Positions 24,579-32,584 of a DNA stretch of 43,630 nucleotides are shown here, one piece after another. Both the position numbers and the translations under genes were made by a program. Source of the DNA: an uncultured Mitsuokella sp. (GTDB lineage: Bacteria > Bacillota > Negativicutes > Selenomonadales > Selenomonadaceae); NCBI GenBank assembly GCA_945877355.1, contig CAMCRT010000011.1, forward strand, positions 1 through 43,630, written 5' to 3'. The first letter of the stretch is position 1. Every line of letters starts with the position of its first letter. A model generated the notes under the pieces. The model was given only the letters and a program-made list of their open reading frames with translations, was not told the DNA's origin and searched no databases.

Positions 24579-25499
24579 CTATTTTCGCAGGCTTTCCCGA
24601 TACGCGGCGATGGCGCGGATGTCCTTTGGGCTCGTGCGGCAGCAGCCGCCGATGAGGGTCGCGCCTGCCCTGTGCCAGTCCTTCACGTAGTCCGCGTAGC
24701 TTACGCCATTTCCATGCCAGGTCTTTGTCTTCCCGTCGTAGACCTCCCCCGTATTCGGGTAGACGACGATGGGCTTTTCCGTCCCCTCCCGCATGCGGCG
24801 GATGAGGGAGGCCACGTAGTCCGGCGCCGTGCAGTTGATGCCGATGGCCACCACCTGGGGGAGGCCGTCGAGGATCCTAGCGCAGTCCCGCACATCGTCC
24901 CCCGCATTCGTGTGAAGGGCGTCGGTGCAGGAGAAGGATACCCAGGCGGGGATGCCCTCACCGTGGCGGGTGAGCTCCTCGCACTCGGCCAGGGCCTCGT
25001 CGAGCACCGGGATGGTCTCGCAGGCGAAGAGGTCCGGCTTTGCCGAGGCGAGGATGGCGATGCGCTCACTGTGGAAGTCCGCGAGCTCCGCCCGGCTCTT
25101 GCCGTAGTCCCCTCGGTACTCGGAGCCATCGGCAAGATAGGCCCCGTAGGGCCCGATGGAGGCCGCCGCCATGGGCGCGAGGGGCCCTGTGGCCTTCGCC
25201 CCCGCCGCCTGCACCAGGCGCACGGAGCGCACCATAAGCTCCCGGGCCTCATCGCGCGAGAAGCCCCGGCTCTCGAAGCCCTCCACCGTGGCCTGGTAGC
25301 TGGCGCTCGTCCCCACGTCGGCCCCGGCGGCGAAGTAGTCCTCATGGACGCTCTGGATAAGCTCCGGCTTCTCATAGAGGGCCTTAGCCGACCACAGGGG
25401 GTCGCTCACGTCGAAGCCCCGGGCATCGAGCTCCGTCCCCATGGCCCCGTCCAGCACGAGAAAGGGCTCCTTTGCCAGTGCATTTTTTATGATATCCAT
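24579..25499 (-). CDS. mmuM: Homocysteine S-methyltransferase
   Basis: 306 residues of the Pfam S-methyl_trans family. It transfers a methyl group, commonly from S-methylmethionine or SAM, to homocysteine, making methionine. Seen: LVLDGAMGTELDARG at the start, TSASYQA, and the zinc cysteines Cys223 (GINCTAPDYV) and Cys286-Cys287 (IGGCCRTS). Length fits MmuM (about 310). The gene starts immediately after the stop of the binding-protein gene, so the two form an operon and may serve uptake and use of a methionine precursor; that link is inference. Confidence 0.9.
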   Translation of the reverse strand: MDIIKNALAKEPFLVLDGAMGTELDARGFDVSDPLWSAKALYEKPELIQSVHEDYFAAGADVGTSASYQATVEGFESRGFSRDEARELMVRSVRLVQAAGAKATGPLAPMAAASIGPYGAYLADGSEYRGDYGKSRAELADFHSERIAILASAKPDLFACETIPVLDEALAECEELTRHGEGIPAWVSFSCTDALHTNAGDDVRDCARILDGLPQVVAIGINCTAPDYVASLIRRMREGTEKPIVVYPNTGEVYDGKTKTWHGNGVSYADYVKDWHRAGATLIGGCCRTSPKDIRAIAAYRESLRK

Positions 25500-26273
25500 T
25501 TACTGCAGCAGCTCCTTTGGCGGCTCCTCGCCGAACCATTTCTTGTAAATTTCCGTGAAGGTGCCGTCCTTCTTGATTTTCGCGAGGCCGTCGTTGATTT
25601 TCTTCAAAAGCTCCGTATCGCCCTTTCGGACGGCGATGGCCAGATCCTCCTGGGTGAGGGCGACGGGGGCCGTCTCCACTCTTTCGCCACCCGTCTTCAT
25701 GACGTAGTAGGCATTTGTCGGGATATCGTTGATGACCGCGTCCACGCCGCCGTTCTGCACCTCGAGGAAGGCCTCGTTGATGGTGTTAAAGACGCGCACA
25801 TTGGCCCCATCGATTTTCCGCGCGGCCTCCTCGCCGGTGGAGCCGATGGAGACGCCGAGGGTCTTGCCCTTCAGGTCCTCCGCCGTCTGGATCCGCGTGT
25901 CGCCCTTCCGCACGATGACGCCGAGGCCCGCGATGTAGTAGCGGTCGGAGAAGTCCACGCTCTGCTTCCGGTCGTCCGTCACCGTGATGTCATTGATGGC
26001 CACGTCGATGTCCCGGGACTGGAGGGCGGGAATGAGCCCGTCGAAGGCCCGGTTGTTGATCTCCACGTCGAAGCCCTCTTCCTTGCCGATGGCCCGGATG
26101 ATGTCCACATCGTAGCCCACGTAGTCCTTCGTGGACTCGTCCTGGGAGCCAAAGGGCGGATAGGCCGCGTCCATGCCCACCTTCAGGGTCTTGCCGCCGT
26201 CCGTCCCGCCGCAGCCCACCAGGAGCAGCAGGAATAGCGCAGAGAGCAGGGATAGGAAAATACGTCGTTTCAT
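25500..26273 (-). CDS. Amino-acid ABC transporter binding lipoprotein
   Basis: 257 residues of the family-3 solute-binding proteins. Lipoprotein signal: MKRRIFLSLLSALFLLLLVG then Cys21. Mature protein: LKVGMDAAYPPFGSQDE, VGYDVDIIRAIGKEEGF, and IDVAINDITVTDDRKQSVDFS, the usual ligand-binding segments for polar amino acids. It holds the ligand outside the membrane and hands it to a permease. No permease or ATPase gene is next to it, which is unusual; it would use a partner encoded elsewhere. It is the first gene of an operon with mmuM. Confidence 0.9.
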   Translation of the reverse strand: MKRRIFLSLLSALFLLLLVGCGGTDGGKTLKVGMDAAYPPFGSQDESTKDYVGYDVDIIRAIGKEEGFDVEINNRAFDGLIPALQSRDIDVAINDITVTDDRKQSVDFSDRYYIAGLGVIVRKGDTRIQTAEDLKGKTLGVSIGSTGEEAARKIDGANVRVFNTINEAFLEVQNGGVDAVINDIPTNAYYVMKTGGERVETAPVALTQEDLAIAVRKGDTELLKKINDGLAKIKKDGTFTEIYKKWFGEEPPKELLQ

Positions 26274-26307
26274 CGGTCACACTCACTTCCAGAATCGCAG
26301 AAAACAC

Positions 26308-26323
26308 GGCGCCCGCTGGCGCC
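26308..26323 (-). promoter_or_regulatory. Hairpin in the leader of the binding-protein operon
   Basis: GGCGCC, loop AGCG, GGCGCC, beginning within a few bases of the predicted transcript start (about 26326). It could protect the 5' end or, when read from the FliB-like gene upstream, act as a weak terminator. Confidence 0.5.
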
Positions 26324-26332
26324 TTTTTCTGT

Positions 26333-26361
26333 AGCTTAGCAAGAATAACCTATATTGTCAA
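26333..26361 (-). promoter_or_regulatory. Promoter of the binding-protein/mmuM operon
   Basis: TTGACA (26361-26356), 17 bases, TAAGCT (26338-26333), 60 bp before the ATG. Confidence 0.7.
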
Positions 26362-26405
26362 TATGTTTTATTTGTAAACTACAGACGCCTGTGGGGCGCG
26401 ATGCT

Positions 26406-27617
26406 TTACAAAAGCTCCCCCATCCAGTCGGCCAAGGGCTTCTGCTCCGCCGTGAGCCAGGCGAGGTACTCCTGGCCAAAGGCAGGGTGGTGGCAGAGGG
26501 CGCCGTCCAGCATGGCGATGCTTTCCATAAAGTCCCGCTTCGAGAGAACCCCCTCCTGGGCGACGAATGCACCGAGGAAGAAGAGGAGCAGGGAGTAGAG
26601 GGCCGCGAGGCATACGAAATAGATGCGCAGATCCCCGCCCTGCTTCTGGGGAAAGCCGTGGACGTAGAGGCTGTTGACGAGATACTGGGCGATGGCCCCC
26701 TCATAGGGCGCGAGAAGCGGCAAGAGCTCCTCCTCGAGGGCCTCATTTCGCTTCGCGAGGCGGCCTAGCTCCAGCGGCCCATTCTGCACGTCGTAGACGG
26801 CGAGGACCAGCGGGAAGAAGAGGAGCATCTCCTCATGCCCCTCCGGGGAGAGGCTCCGGGCATGGAGCACGTCCTCGATATCCGCTTGGGCCAGCCGGTG
26901 GAGGAAGGAGAAGATCTGGCGCATGCGGGCTGTGCGGTCGGAGTGGATGGAGTCCGCGAGAAGCTGGGCCTCCTCCGGGAGAAAGAGCGCCCCCTCGGGG
27001 AGGACGATGTTTTCCTCGCCCACCTCCTCAAGCTGCTCCGCCATGGTCTCCCAGAAGAATCCCAGGGCTGCAAGCCCCTCCCTGAGCGTCAGCCGGTCGT
27101 CCAGCAGCAAATGGGAGGAGGCGTCCATAAGCGAAAGGACGAAGCCCTCCCCATGGACAGACCTATGGCAGGCGTCGTAGGCCCGGAAGGAGGGATCGTC
27201 CGCCACCGTCTCGAAGGTCATGGGCCCATCGAAAAGGGCCGCCTCCTGGGCTACGGGGCAGGTCATGGAGAGGGCCTCGAAAAAGAGGTGCTCCCCCATG
27301 CGGGTCACTTCCCGGGGAAAGGTGTAGCAGACATTCGAGAGAATCTCCGCCCCATGGGCCCGCTGCAGGGAGCAAAGGGCGTCCTCCCGCAGAAAGGGGC
27401 AGCGCCCCTCCTCCATGTGGATGGTATAGACATCGCCACTTTTATCAAGCCGCCCCATAGACTCCCGGTACTCCGCCCCCGTCATAAGCTGCCGCCACCG
27501 CTTTCGGGTCCCCCCATCAATGGGAATCCCCCAAAGCCTGCAGCACCTGGACCCGCACCGGGCCCCATCGCAGACAAACCGCCCCACATAAGCCGGTCGT
27601 CGTATCATCATCTCCAT
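26406..27617 (-). CDS. FliB-like protein (flagellin lysine-N-methylase family)
   Basis: 403 residues. The N-terminus RRPAYVGRFVCDGARCGSRC gives cysteines 16, 21, 25 and 26, followed by WGIPIDGGTRKRW and, later, RCPFLREDALCSLQ. This matches the FliB family, which methylates lysines of flagellin and probably holds an iron-sulphur cluster through these cysteines. The Met at 27617 has AAGGA seven bases upstream; a GTG two codons earlier is possible. No flagellar gene is in the window, so its substrate here is open. Confidence 0.8.
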   Translation of the reverse strand: MEMMIRRPAYVGRFVCDGARCGSRCCRLWGIPIDGGTRKRWRQLMTGAEYRESMGRLDKSGDVYTIHMEEGRCPFLREDALCSLQRAHGAEILSNVCYTFPREVTRMGEHLFFEALSMTCPVAQEAALFDGPMTFETVADDPSFRAYDACHRSVHGEGFVLSLMDASSHLLLDDRLTLREGLAALGFFWETMAEQLEEVGEENIVLPEGALFLPEEAQLLADSIHSDRTARMRQIFSFLHRLAQADIEDVLHARSLSPEGHEEMLLFFPLVLAVYDVQNGPLELGRLAKRNEALEEELLPLLAPYEGAIAQYLVNSLYVHGFPQKQGGDLRIYFVCLAALYSLLLFFLGAFVAQEGVLSKRDFMESIAMLDGALCHHPAFGQEYLAWLTAEQKPLADWMGELL

Positions 27618-27647
27618 AGGCACATCCTTGTATATCGTTTCAGCAAT

Positions 27648-27938
27648 TCAATGCGACCCATAGGGAATCCAGTCCTCGCGAAATTCCTCAGCAAACATGG
27701 AGTCCTCTATATCCCGGTCTGTTGTCGGACGTGAGGCGCGGACGAGGAAATCCACATTGTGAAATTGCCTTGCCCATTCGTACACCGCAATGGGCAGCTT
27801 CCTCGCCCCGGCGATATCTTCCTCATCATCTATGAAATCGATATAGACATTTGTTGCAGAGCGGTTTGTATGGAATATTTGGCAGGGAATACGCTCATCG
27901 TTCCTGTGACATCTGATTCCGGATTTTCCAGTTTCCAT
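27648..27938 (-). CDS. Hypothetical protein downstream of an Rpn-like gene
   Basis: 96 residues from an ATG at 27938 (AAGGAA nine bases upstream; an ATG three codons earlier sits directly on that SD). I recognise no family. It contains an acidic patch YIDFIDDEEDIAGARKLP and aromatic residues in VYEWARQFHNVDF. It lies 60 bp after the Rpn-like gene on the same strand. Codon use is less GC-biased than in the core genes, like its neighbour. Confidence 0.55.
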   Translation of the reverse strand: METGKSGIRCHRNDERIPCQIFHTNRSATNVYIDFIDDEEDIAGARKLPIAVYEWARQFHNVDFLVRASRPTTDRDIEDSMFAEEFREDWIPYGSH

Positions 27939-27998
27939 ACGTATCATTTCCTTTTTTCCATAGCGTCACTTTCCCTTGAGAAATCTCCAGACCCGCTT

Positions 27999-28907
27999 TT
28001 ACAGCGTGGCCATCTTGCGAAACTTTTCCTCGCTGACGCCCAGTTCCTGGGCAGCCTGGGAAATGGTCAGAATTCCCTTTTGGACAAGGGAACGCAGAGT
28101 ATCAAGAGAACCTTTTTTCTCGCCACGGCGCATCAGCTTTTCACTGTATAGTTCTAAAACGCGACCACCCATGATATCATCGACTCCCTTCTGTATTTCT
28201 TCATTATTTTGCAAAATATAGTCAGCAACGCGAACAATCAGCTTTGTGATATCCCAATATAGCTCTGGATGTTTCTCCTGAATGAGATAGGCATTGAGGC
28301 GGGCGGCAAGGGTCTGATACTCGGATAGCAGGGTAAAGGCTTCTTCGGAGTCTGGGGCAAGATCCTTGAGCTCTTTCTCATATCGCAGGATATAATAGGG
28401 CAGGAGGAGCAACAGCCGCTTCTCGAAAATCCTGTCCAGCGTGTAGTCCGATAGATGGAGGACCGGCACCCGGTAGGTGGTGCGCTGGCCATCGGGGAAC
28501 TCCACCGTCGCCGCAAGCTCCGGCTTTTTCTCCTTGTCGCTGCGAAGATACAGCACCGCTGCCAGTGGGAAGCGTATCACAAGGGGCTCGCTCTCCTGCT
28601 CCCGAGCCTCCTCCAGCGCGATGGCGGCGCCATACTCAAACATCCGAAGCACCATGGCCCCATCCGGCGTGCTCTGGCACTCCACGTGGTAGCGCTTCCC
28701 CTGGATGCGCAGAATGGAGTCGGTGATGAGCTTCTTATGGACGACAAACTGCTCATTGCGAAGCTGCGCCTTTTCCACGTCCTCGGGATAGTCCGTGCCG
28801 AAGATTTCATTGATGAGTGCGATAAGAAGCTGTGGCAGCTTCTGCACGATGGTGCGGTACACATCGTCAAACACCGTCGAATTGTCCTTGCGCTTGCGCG
28901 TAGCCAT
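27999..28907 (-). CDS. Rpn-like PD-(D/E)XK protein
   Basis: 302 residues from an ATG at 28907 (GGAGG seven bases upstream). Nuclease motif: ITDSILRIQGKRYHVECQST, that is Asp...Glu-x-Gln, as in Rpn/YhgA-type proteins. A helical middle with LSDYTLDRIFEKRLLLLLP is typical of this group, and the C-terminus SLVQKGILTISQAAQELGVS looks like a short helix-turn-helix-type tail seen in related proteins. It differs strongly from the protein at 10107 but shares the D...ExQ core. It may act in DNA breakage, recombination or defence; the precise role is unknown. Confidence 0.78.
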   Translation of the reverse strand: MATRKRKDNSTVFDDVYRTIVQKLPQLLIALINEIFGTDYPEDVEKAQLRNEQFVVHKKLITDSILRIQGKRYHVECQSTPDGAMVLRMFEYGAAIALEEAREQESEPLVIRFPLAAVLYLRSDKEKKPELAATVEFPDGQRTTYRVPVLHLSDYTLDRIFEKRLLLLLPYYILRYEKELKDLAPDSEEAFTLLSEYQTLAARLNAYLIQEKHPELYWDITKLIVRVADYILQNNEEIQKGVDDIMGGRVLELYSEKLMRRGEKKGSLDTLRSLVQKGILTISQAAQELGVSEEKFRKMATL

Positions 28908-29032
28908 GCCTGCACCTCCCGTTCCCATTTCTATCTTTATTATATCGCACGGGAAAACGAACGTCTATCCTTTTGGATTCTTTTAGCTGGATTTCAAGCT
29001 GTGCATTAAGAATAGACTTTTGGCTTGGGAAA

Positions 29033-29041
29033 TGGTATAAT
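29033..29041 (+). promoter_or_regulatory. Probable extended -10 promoter of gyrA
   Basis: TGGTATAAT, an extended -10 with a perfect hexamer (29036-29041). No good -35 is seen 17 bases upstream. The start would be near 29048, leaving about 43 nt before the GTG. Confidence 0.6.
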
Positions 29042-29090
29042 GACTTGTTGAAACTCTATTATGAACGCAGAAAACCATAGAGGTGAGATT

Positions 29091-31520
29091 GTGGATTTTG
29101 GTCAGGGAAAGGTCGTGCCGGTCAATCTGGAGCACGAGATGAAGAACTCATACATCGACTATGCTATGAGCGTCATCGTCGCCCGTGCGCTGCCGGATGT
29201 CCGGGATGGCCTGAAGCCTGTGCATCGGCGTATCCTCTACGCCATGCAGGAAGCAGGCATGGGCTCCAACAAGCCCTACAAGAAGTCGGCGCGTATCGTC
29301 GGCGAGGTTCTCGGTAAATATCACCCCCACGGAGACTCCTCCGTGTATAATGCCATCGTCCGCATGGCGCAGGATTTCTCCATGCGCTACATGCTGGCCG
29401 ACGGCCACGGCAACTTCGGCTCGGTGGATGGCGATCCCGCCGCTGCCATGCGCTACACCGAGGTGCGCATGTCGAAGGTGGCGGAGCTCATGCTCCAGGA
29501 CATCGACAAGGAGACGGTGGACTTCGCGCCGAACTACGATGAGTCCCTGAAGGAGCCCACGGTGCTCCCGGCGAAGTTCCCCCAGCTCCTCGTGAACGGC
29601 ACGGCGGGCATCGCCGTCGGCATGGCGACGAATATCCCGCCCCACAACATGTGCGAGGTCATCGACGGCACCCTCATGCTCATCGACAACCCGGATGCCA
29701 CGGTCGAGAACCTCATGACCGTCATAAAGGGACCGGACTTCCCGACGGCGGGCCTCATCCTGGGCTCCGAGGGCATCCGCCAGGCCTACACCACGGGCCG
29801 GGGCATCATCAAGATGCGGGCGGACTGCCACATCGAGACGCTTTCGAACGGCAAGCCTCGCATCGTCGTGACGGAGCTCCCGTACCAGGTCAACAAGGCC
29901 CGTCTCGTGGAGAAGATCGCTGAGCTCGTCCGGGACAAGCAGATTGAGGGCATCACGGCGCTCAACGACGAGTCGGACCGCACGGGTATGCGCATCGTCA
30001 TCGACCTGCGCCGGGATGCCAATGCCAACGTCATTTTGAACCAGCTCTACAAGCATACCCAGCTCCAGGACAGCTTCGGCGTCATCATGCTGGCCCTTGT
30101 GGACGGCAAGCCCGAGGTGCTGAACCTGAAGCAGGTGCTCCACCACTATATCATCCATCAGGAGGATGTCATCACCCGCCGGACGAAGTATGAGCTGGCA
30201 AAGGCGGAGGCCCGCGCCCATATCCTCGAAGGTCTGACCATCGCCCTCGACCATCTGGATGCCGTCATCACGACCATCCGGGAGAGCCGCACGGCAGACA
30301 TCGCCCGCGACGCCCTTATGCAGGGCTTCAAGCTCAGCGAGAAGCAGGCCCAGGCCATCCTCGACCTCCGTCTCCAGCGCCTCACCGGCCTGGAGCGGGA
30401 GAAAATCGAGGAGGAGTACCAGGAGGTGCTGGCCGCCATCGAGGAGTACAAGGCAATCCTCGCGGATGAAATGAAAATCCTCGCCATCGTCAAGAAGGAG
30501 CTCACGGAGGTCAAGGAGAAGTACGGCGACGCCCGCCGCACCCGCCTGACCATCGACACCAGCGAGATCGACGTGGAGGACCTCATCGCCGAGGAGGATG
30601 TGGTCATCACCCTCACGCATAACAACTACATCAAGCGCATGCCGCTCGATACGTATCGCCGCCAGAACCGCGGCGGCAAGGGCGTCAAGGGCATGGGGAC
30701 GAAGGAGACGGATTTCGTCGAGAACCTCCTCATCACCACCACCCACCACACGATCCTCTTCTTCACGAACCGCGGCCGGGTCTACCACCTGAAGGCCTAC
30801 GAGATCGCAGAGTCCAGCCGGGCGGCAAAGGGCACGGCCATCGTGAACCTGCTGCAGCTCCAGGGCGGCGAGACCATCACCGCCATCATCCAGGTCAAGG
30901 GCTTCAACCCCGACGCCTTCCTCTTCCTCGCCACGAAGAAGGGCATCGTGAAGAAGACGAGCCTGGCGGAGTTCCAGAATATCCGCCGGGGCGGCCTCTT
31001 CGCCGTCACCCTCGACGAGGACGACGAGCTCATCGGCGTCAAGTTCACGAACGGGCATCACGATGTCATCCTCGGCACGAAGTGGGGCATGGCCATCATA
31101 TTCAACGAGGACGATGTCCGGGCCATGGGCCGCACCGCTCGCGGCGTCCGGGGCATCCGCCTGGTGGATGGGGACGAGGTCATCGGCATGGACACCCTCA
31201 CGCTGAACGCGGAGGTCTTGACCGTCACGGCCGAGGGCTATGGCAAGCGCACCCGCACCACCGAGTACCGCACCCAGTCCCGGGCCGGCAAGGGCATCAT
31301 CAACCTGAAGGTCACGGAAAAGACCGGCGACGTCATCGGCCTCCGGGTCGTCCACGAGAGCCAGGAGCTCATGCTCATCACGGAGGAGGGCATCGTCATC
31401 CGGACGAATATCGCCGACATCTCCGTCATCAGCCGCAACACCCAGGGCGTCCGCCTCATGAACACGGCAGAGAGCGACAAGGTCGCCTCCATGGCCGTCA
31501 TGGAGCAGAAGGACGAATAA
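29091..31520 (+). CDS. gyrA: DNA gyrase subunit A
   Basis: 809 residues from a GTG at 29091, chosen because GAGG lies seven bases upstream and because [20 protein letters not shown] aligns with the usual GyrA start; an in-frame ATG at 29061 has no good SD. With this start the catalytic tyrosine in [11 protein letters not shown] is residue 122, as in E. coli. The six-bladed C-terminal domain carries the GyrA box QNRGGKG. At the quinolone region, residues read [10 protein letters not shown]: Ser83 is normal, and position 87 is Asn where E. coli has Asp. It stands alone, 19.5 kb from gyrB. Confidence 0.97.
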   Translation: MDFGQGKVVPVNLEHEMKNSYIDYAMSVIVARALPDVRDGLKPVHRRILYAMQEAGMGSNKPYKKSARIVGEVLGKYHPHGDSSVYNAIVRMAQDFSMRYMLADGHGNFGSVDGDPAAAMRYTEVRMSKVAELMLQDIDKETVDFAPNYDESLKEPTVLPAKFPQLLVNGTAGIAVGMATNIPPHNMCEVIDGTLMLIDNPDATVENLMTVIKGPDFPTAGLILGSEGIRQAYTTGRGIIKMRADCHIETLSNGKPRIVVTELPYQVNKARLVEKIAELVRDKQIEGITALNDESDRTGMRIVIDLRRDANANVILNQLYKHTQLQDSFGVIMLALVDGKPEVLNLKQVLHHYIIHQEDVITRRTKYELAKAEARAHILEGLTIALDHLDAVITTIRESRTADIARDALMQGFKLSEKQAQAILDLRLQRLTGLEREKIEEEYQEVLAAIEEYKAILADEMKILAIVKKELTEVKEKYGDARRTRLTIDTSEIDVEDLIAEEDVVITLTHNNYIKRMPLDTYRRQNRGGKGVKGMGTKETDFVENLLITTTHHTILFFTNRGRVYHLKAYEIAESSRAAKGTAIVNLLQLQGGETITAIIQVKGFNPDAFLFLATKKGIVKKTSLAEFQNIRRGGLFAVTLDEDDELIGVKFTNGHHDVILGTKWGMAIIFNEDDVRAMGRTARGVRGIRLVDGDEVIGMDTLTLNAEVLTVTAEGYGKRTRTTEYRTQSRAGKGIINLKVTEKTGDVIGLRVVHESQELMLITEEGIVIRTNIADISVISRNTQGVRLMNTAESDKVASMAVMEQKDE

Positions 31521-31549
31521 GCTTTTGAGCTTCCACATTTTTCAAAAAG

Positions 31550-31579
31550 AGGTCACCGCAGCGATGTGGTGGCCTTTTT
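31550..31579 (+). terminator. Terminator after gyrA
   Basis: AGGTCACC and GGTGGCCT form the stem (one G-T wobble) with a 10-base loop, followed by T5. Confidence 0.85.
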
Positions 31580-31641
31580 CAGACAAACTGCCAAATCCCA
31601 TGCTATGCTAAAGAAAATCTAGAAAAGAAAGGATGATACCT

Positions 31642-32262
31642 ATGTCATTCATGCTCATACTCATCATGGTGGCGAACGTCGCCATCAGCTTCTTCAATGC
31701 CAAGAGCGCCGGCCAGGTCTGGGCGGAGAGCAAGGCCCTCGGCGGCTGGATCCGCCTGCTGGCCTGGTGCGCCGCCATCCAGTCCGCCATCGGCTTCACC
31801 ATGGTATACCTCATCGTGGTGGGCTACGTCGCCCTCTCCGTGGGCTACCTCTCTCCGCAGCTATTCAATAGCCTCATGGGCCTCGTCTACCTCATGATCA
31901 TCGTCCCCGCCATCGGCACGGGCCTCATCATCACCATCCAGTCCTGGATCGCCGCCTTCCGGGAGAAATCCCTCATGAACATCGGCGTCGCCGGCTGGAA
32001 CACCTTCGCGACGGTCTACAACACCTACAACGCCGTCCAGTCCTTCGGCCCCGCCCTCGACAGCGTCACGGAGGGCCTCGGCGGCCTCTTCGACTCCGAC
32101 AGCGACTCCGACAGCCAGGCCTACCGGGTCATCCTGCTGGCCGCCATCGTGCTGCTGGCCGGCGTCATGACCACCACCGTCATCGTCCGCCGCTACACCG
32201 CATCGCTCCCCGTCTCGGAGGAAGTCCGGAACGCCGGCATGCGCGACCTCTCCATGCGGTAA
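31642..32262 (+). CDS. Membrane protein of unknown function
   Basis: 206 residues from the second ATG (31642), which has AAGG nine bases upstream; the first ATG (31633) sits right on that SD. Four hydrophobic segments are seen: about 1-18, 40-70 (IGFTMVYLIVVGYVALSVGY), 78-105 (LVYLMIIVPAIGTGLIITI) and 162-182 (ILLAAIVLLAGVMTTTVI). Between the third and fourth lies a loop with VAGWNTFATVYNTYNAVQSF and the run DSDSDSDS. No family recognised. It is flanked by terminators on both sides, so it is monocistronic. Confidence 0.7.
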   Translation: MSFMLILIMVANVAISFFNAKSAGQVWAESKALGGWIRLLAWCAAIQSAIGFTMVYLIVVGYVALSVGYLSPQLFNSLMGLVYLMIIVPAIGTGLIITIQSWIAAFREKSLMNIGVAGWNTFATVYNTYNAVQSFGPALDSVTEGLGGLFDSDSDSDSQAYRVILLAAIVLLAGVMTTTVIVRRYTASLPVSEEVRNAGMRDLSMR

Positions 32263-32284
32263 GAGTGAGACAATCAAATACAGG

Positions 32285-32328
32285 AACGACCCCGAAGGCT
32301 CAGAAACTGCCCTTCGGGGTCGTTTTTT
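32285..32328 (+). terminator. Terminator after the membrane protein gene
   Basis: AACGACCCCGAAGG pairs with CCTTCGGGGTCGTT, then TTTT. A long, perfect stem, likely bidirectional. Confidence 0.9.
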
Positions 32329-32376
32329 GTGCGCCAGCGAATCTTTTACCGAAAGTGGCCTTGTTTTGATAAGCAA

Positions 32377-32446
32377 TTATCCCTTAATCTATAGCTTATC
32401 CCTTAAAACATGCCATAAATTAAGGGAAAACGGATAAGGGTAAGGG
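32377..32446. repeat. Cluster of TTATCCCTTA repeats
   Basis: TTATCCCTTA occurs at 32377-32386 and 32396-32405; inverse relatives TTAAGGG, ATAAGGG and TAAGGG follow at 32420-32446. The gap of about 320 bp before the AAA ATPase gene also holds CCGAAAG/CTTTCGG and CCAGCG/CGCTGG inverted pairs. It looks like a regulatory region with multiple sites. Confidence 0.5.
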
Positions 32447-32540
32447 AAAGCGGTGCGCTGGACAGACCTTTCGGCAAGCAGGATATTTTTGAATGACAAC
32501 ACGACTTGCTGAAAAATGTGATATACTAGAGGAAATGCCC

Positions 32541-32561
32541 ATGAATTTTGTGATGAAATAG
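32541..32561 (+). CDS. Six-codon upstream reading frame (possible leader peptide)
   Basis: Encodes MNFVMK. GAGG lies eight bases before its ATG, a good SD for such a short frame. A 13-bp stretch GAATTTTGTGATG inside it is repeated at 32575-32587, where it contains the start of the ATPase gene. Could be a leader peptide or a duplicated start region. Confidence 0.35.
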   Translation: MNFVMK

Positions 32562-32584
32562 CGAAAATTACGGAGAATTTTGTG

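Noticed and set aside
26308-26361. SAM or T-box riboswitch before the binding-protein/mmuM operon
   Set aside because: The leader is only about 50 nt with one small hairpin; too short for either riboswitch class.
28455-29009. 184-residue plus-strand frame opposite the second Rpn-like gene
   Set aside because: Overlaps a gene with a clear SD and nuclease motif on the other strand and shows no family features.
29148-31538. 796-residue reading frame antisense to gyrA, and 641 residues antisense to gyrB
   Set aside because: Same cause; both gyrase genes are certain on the plus strand.
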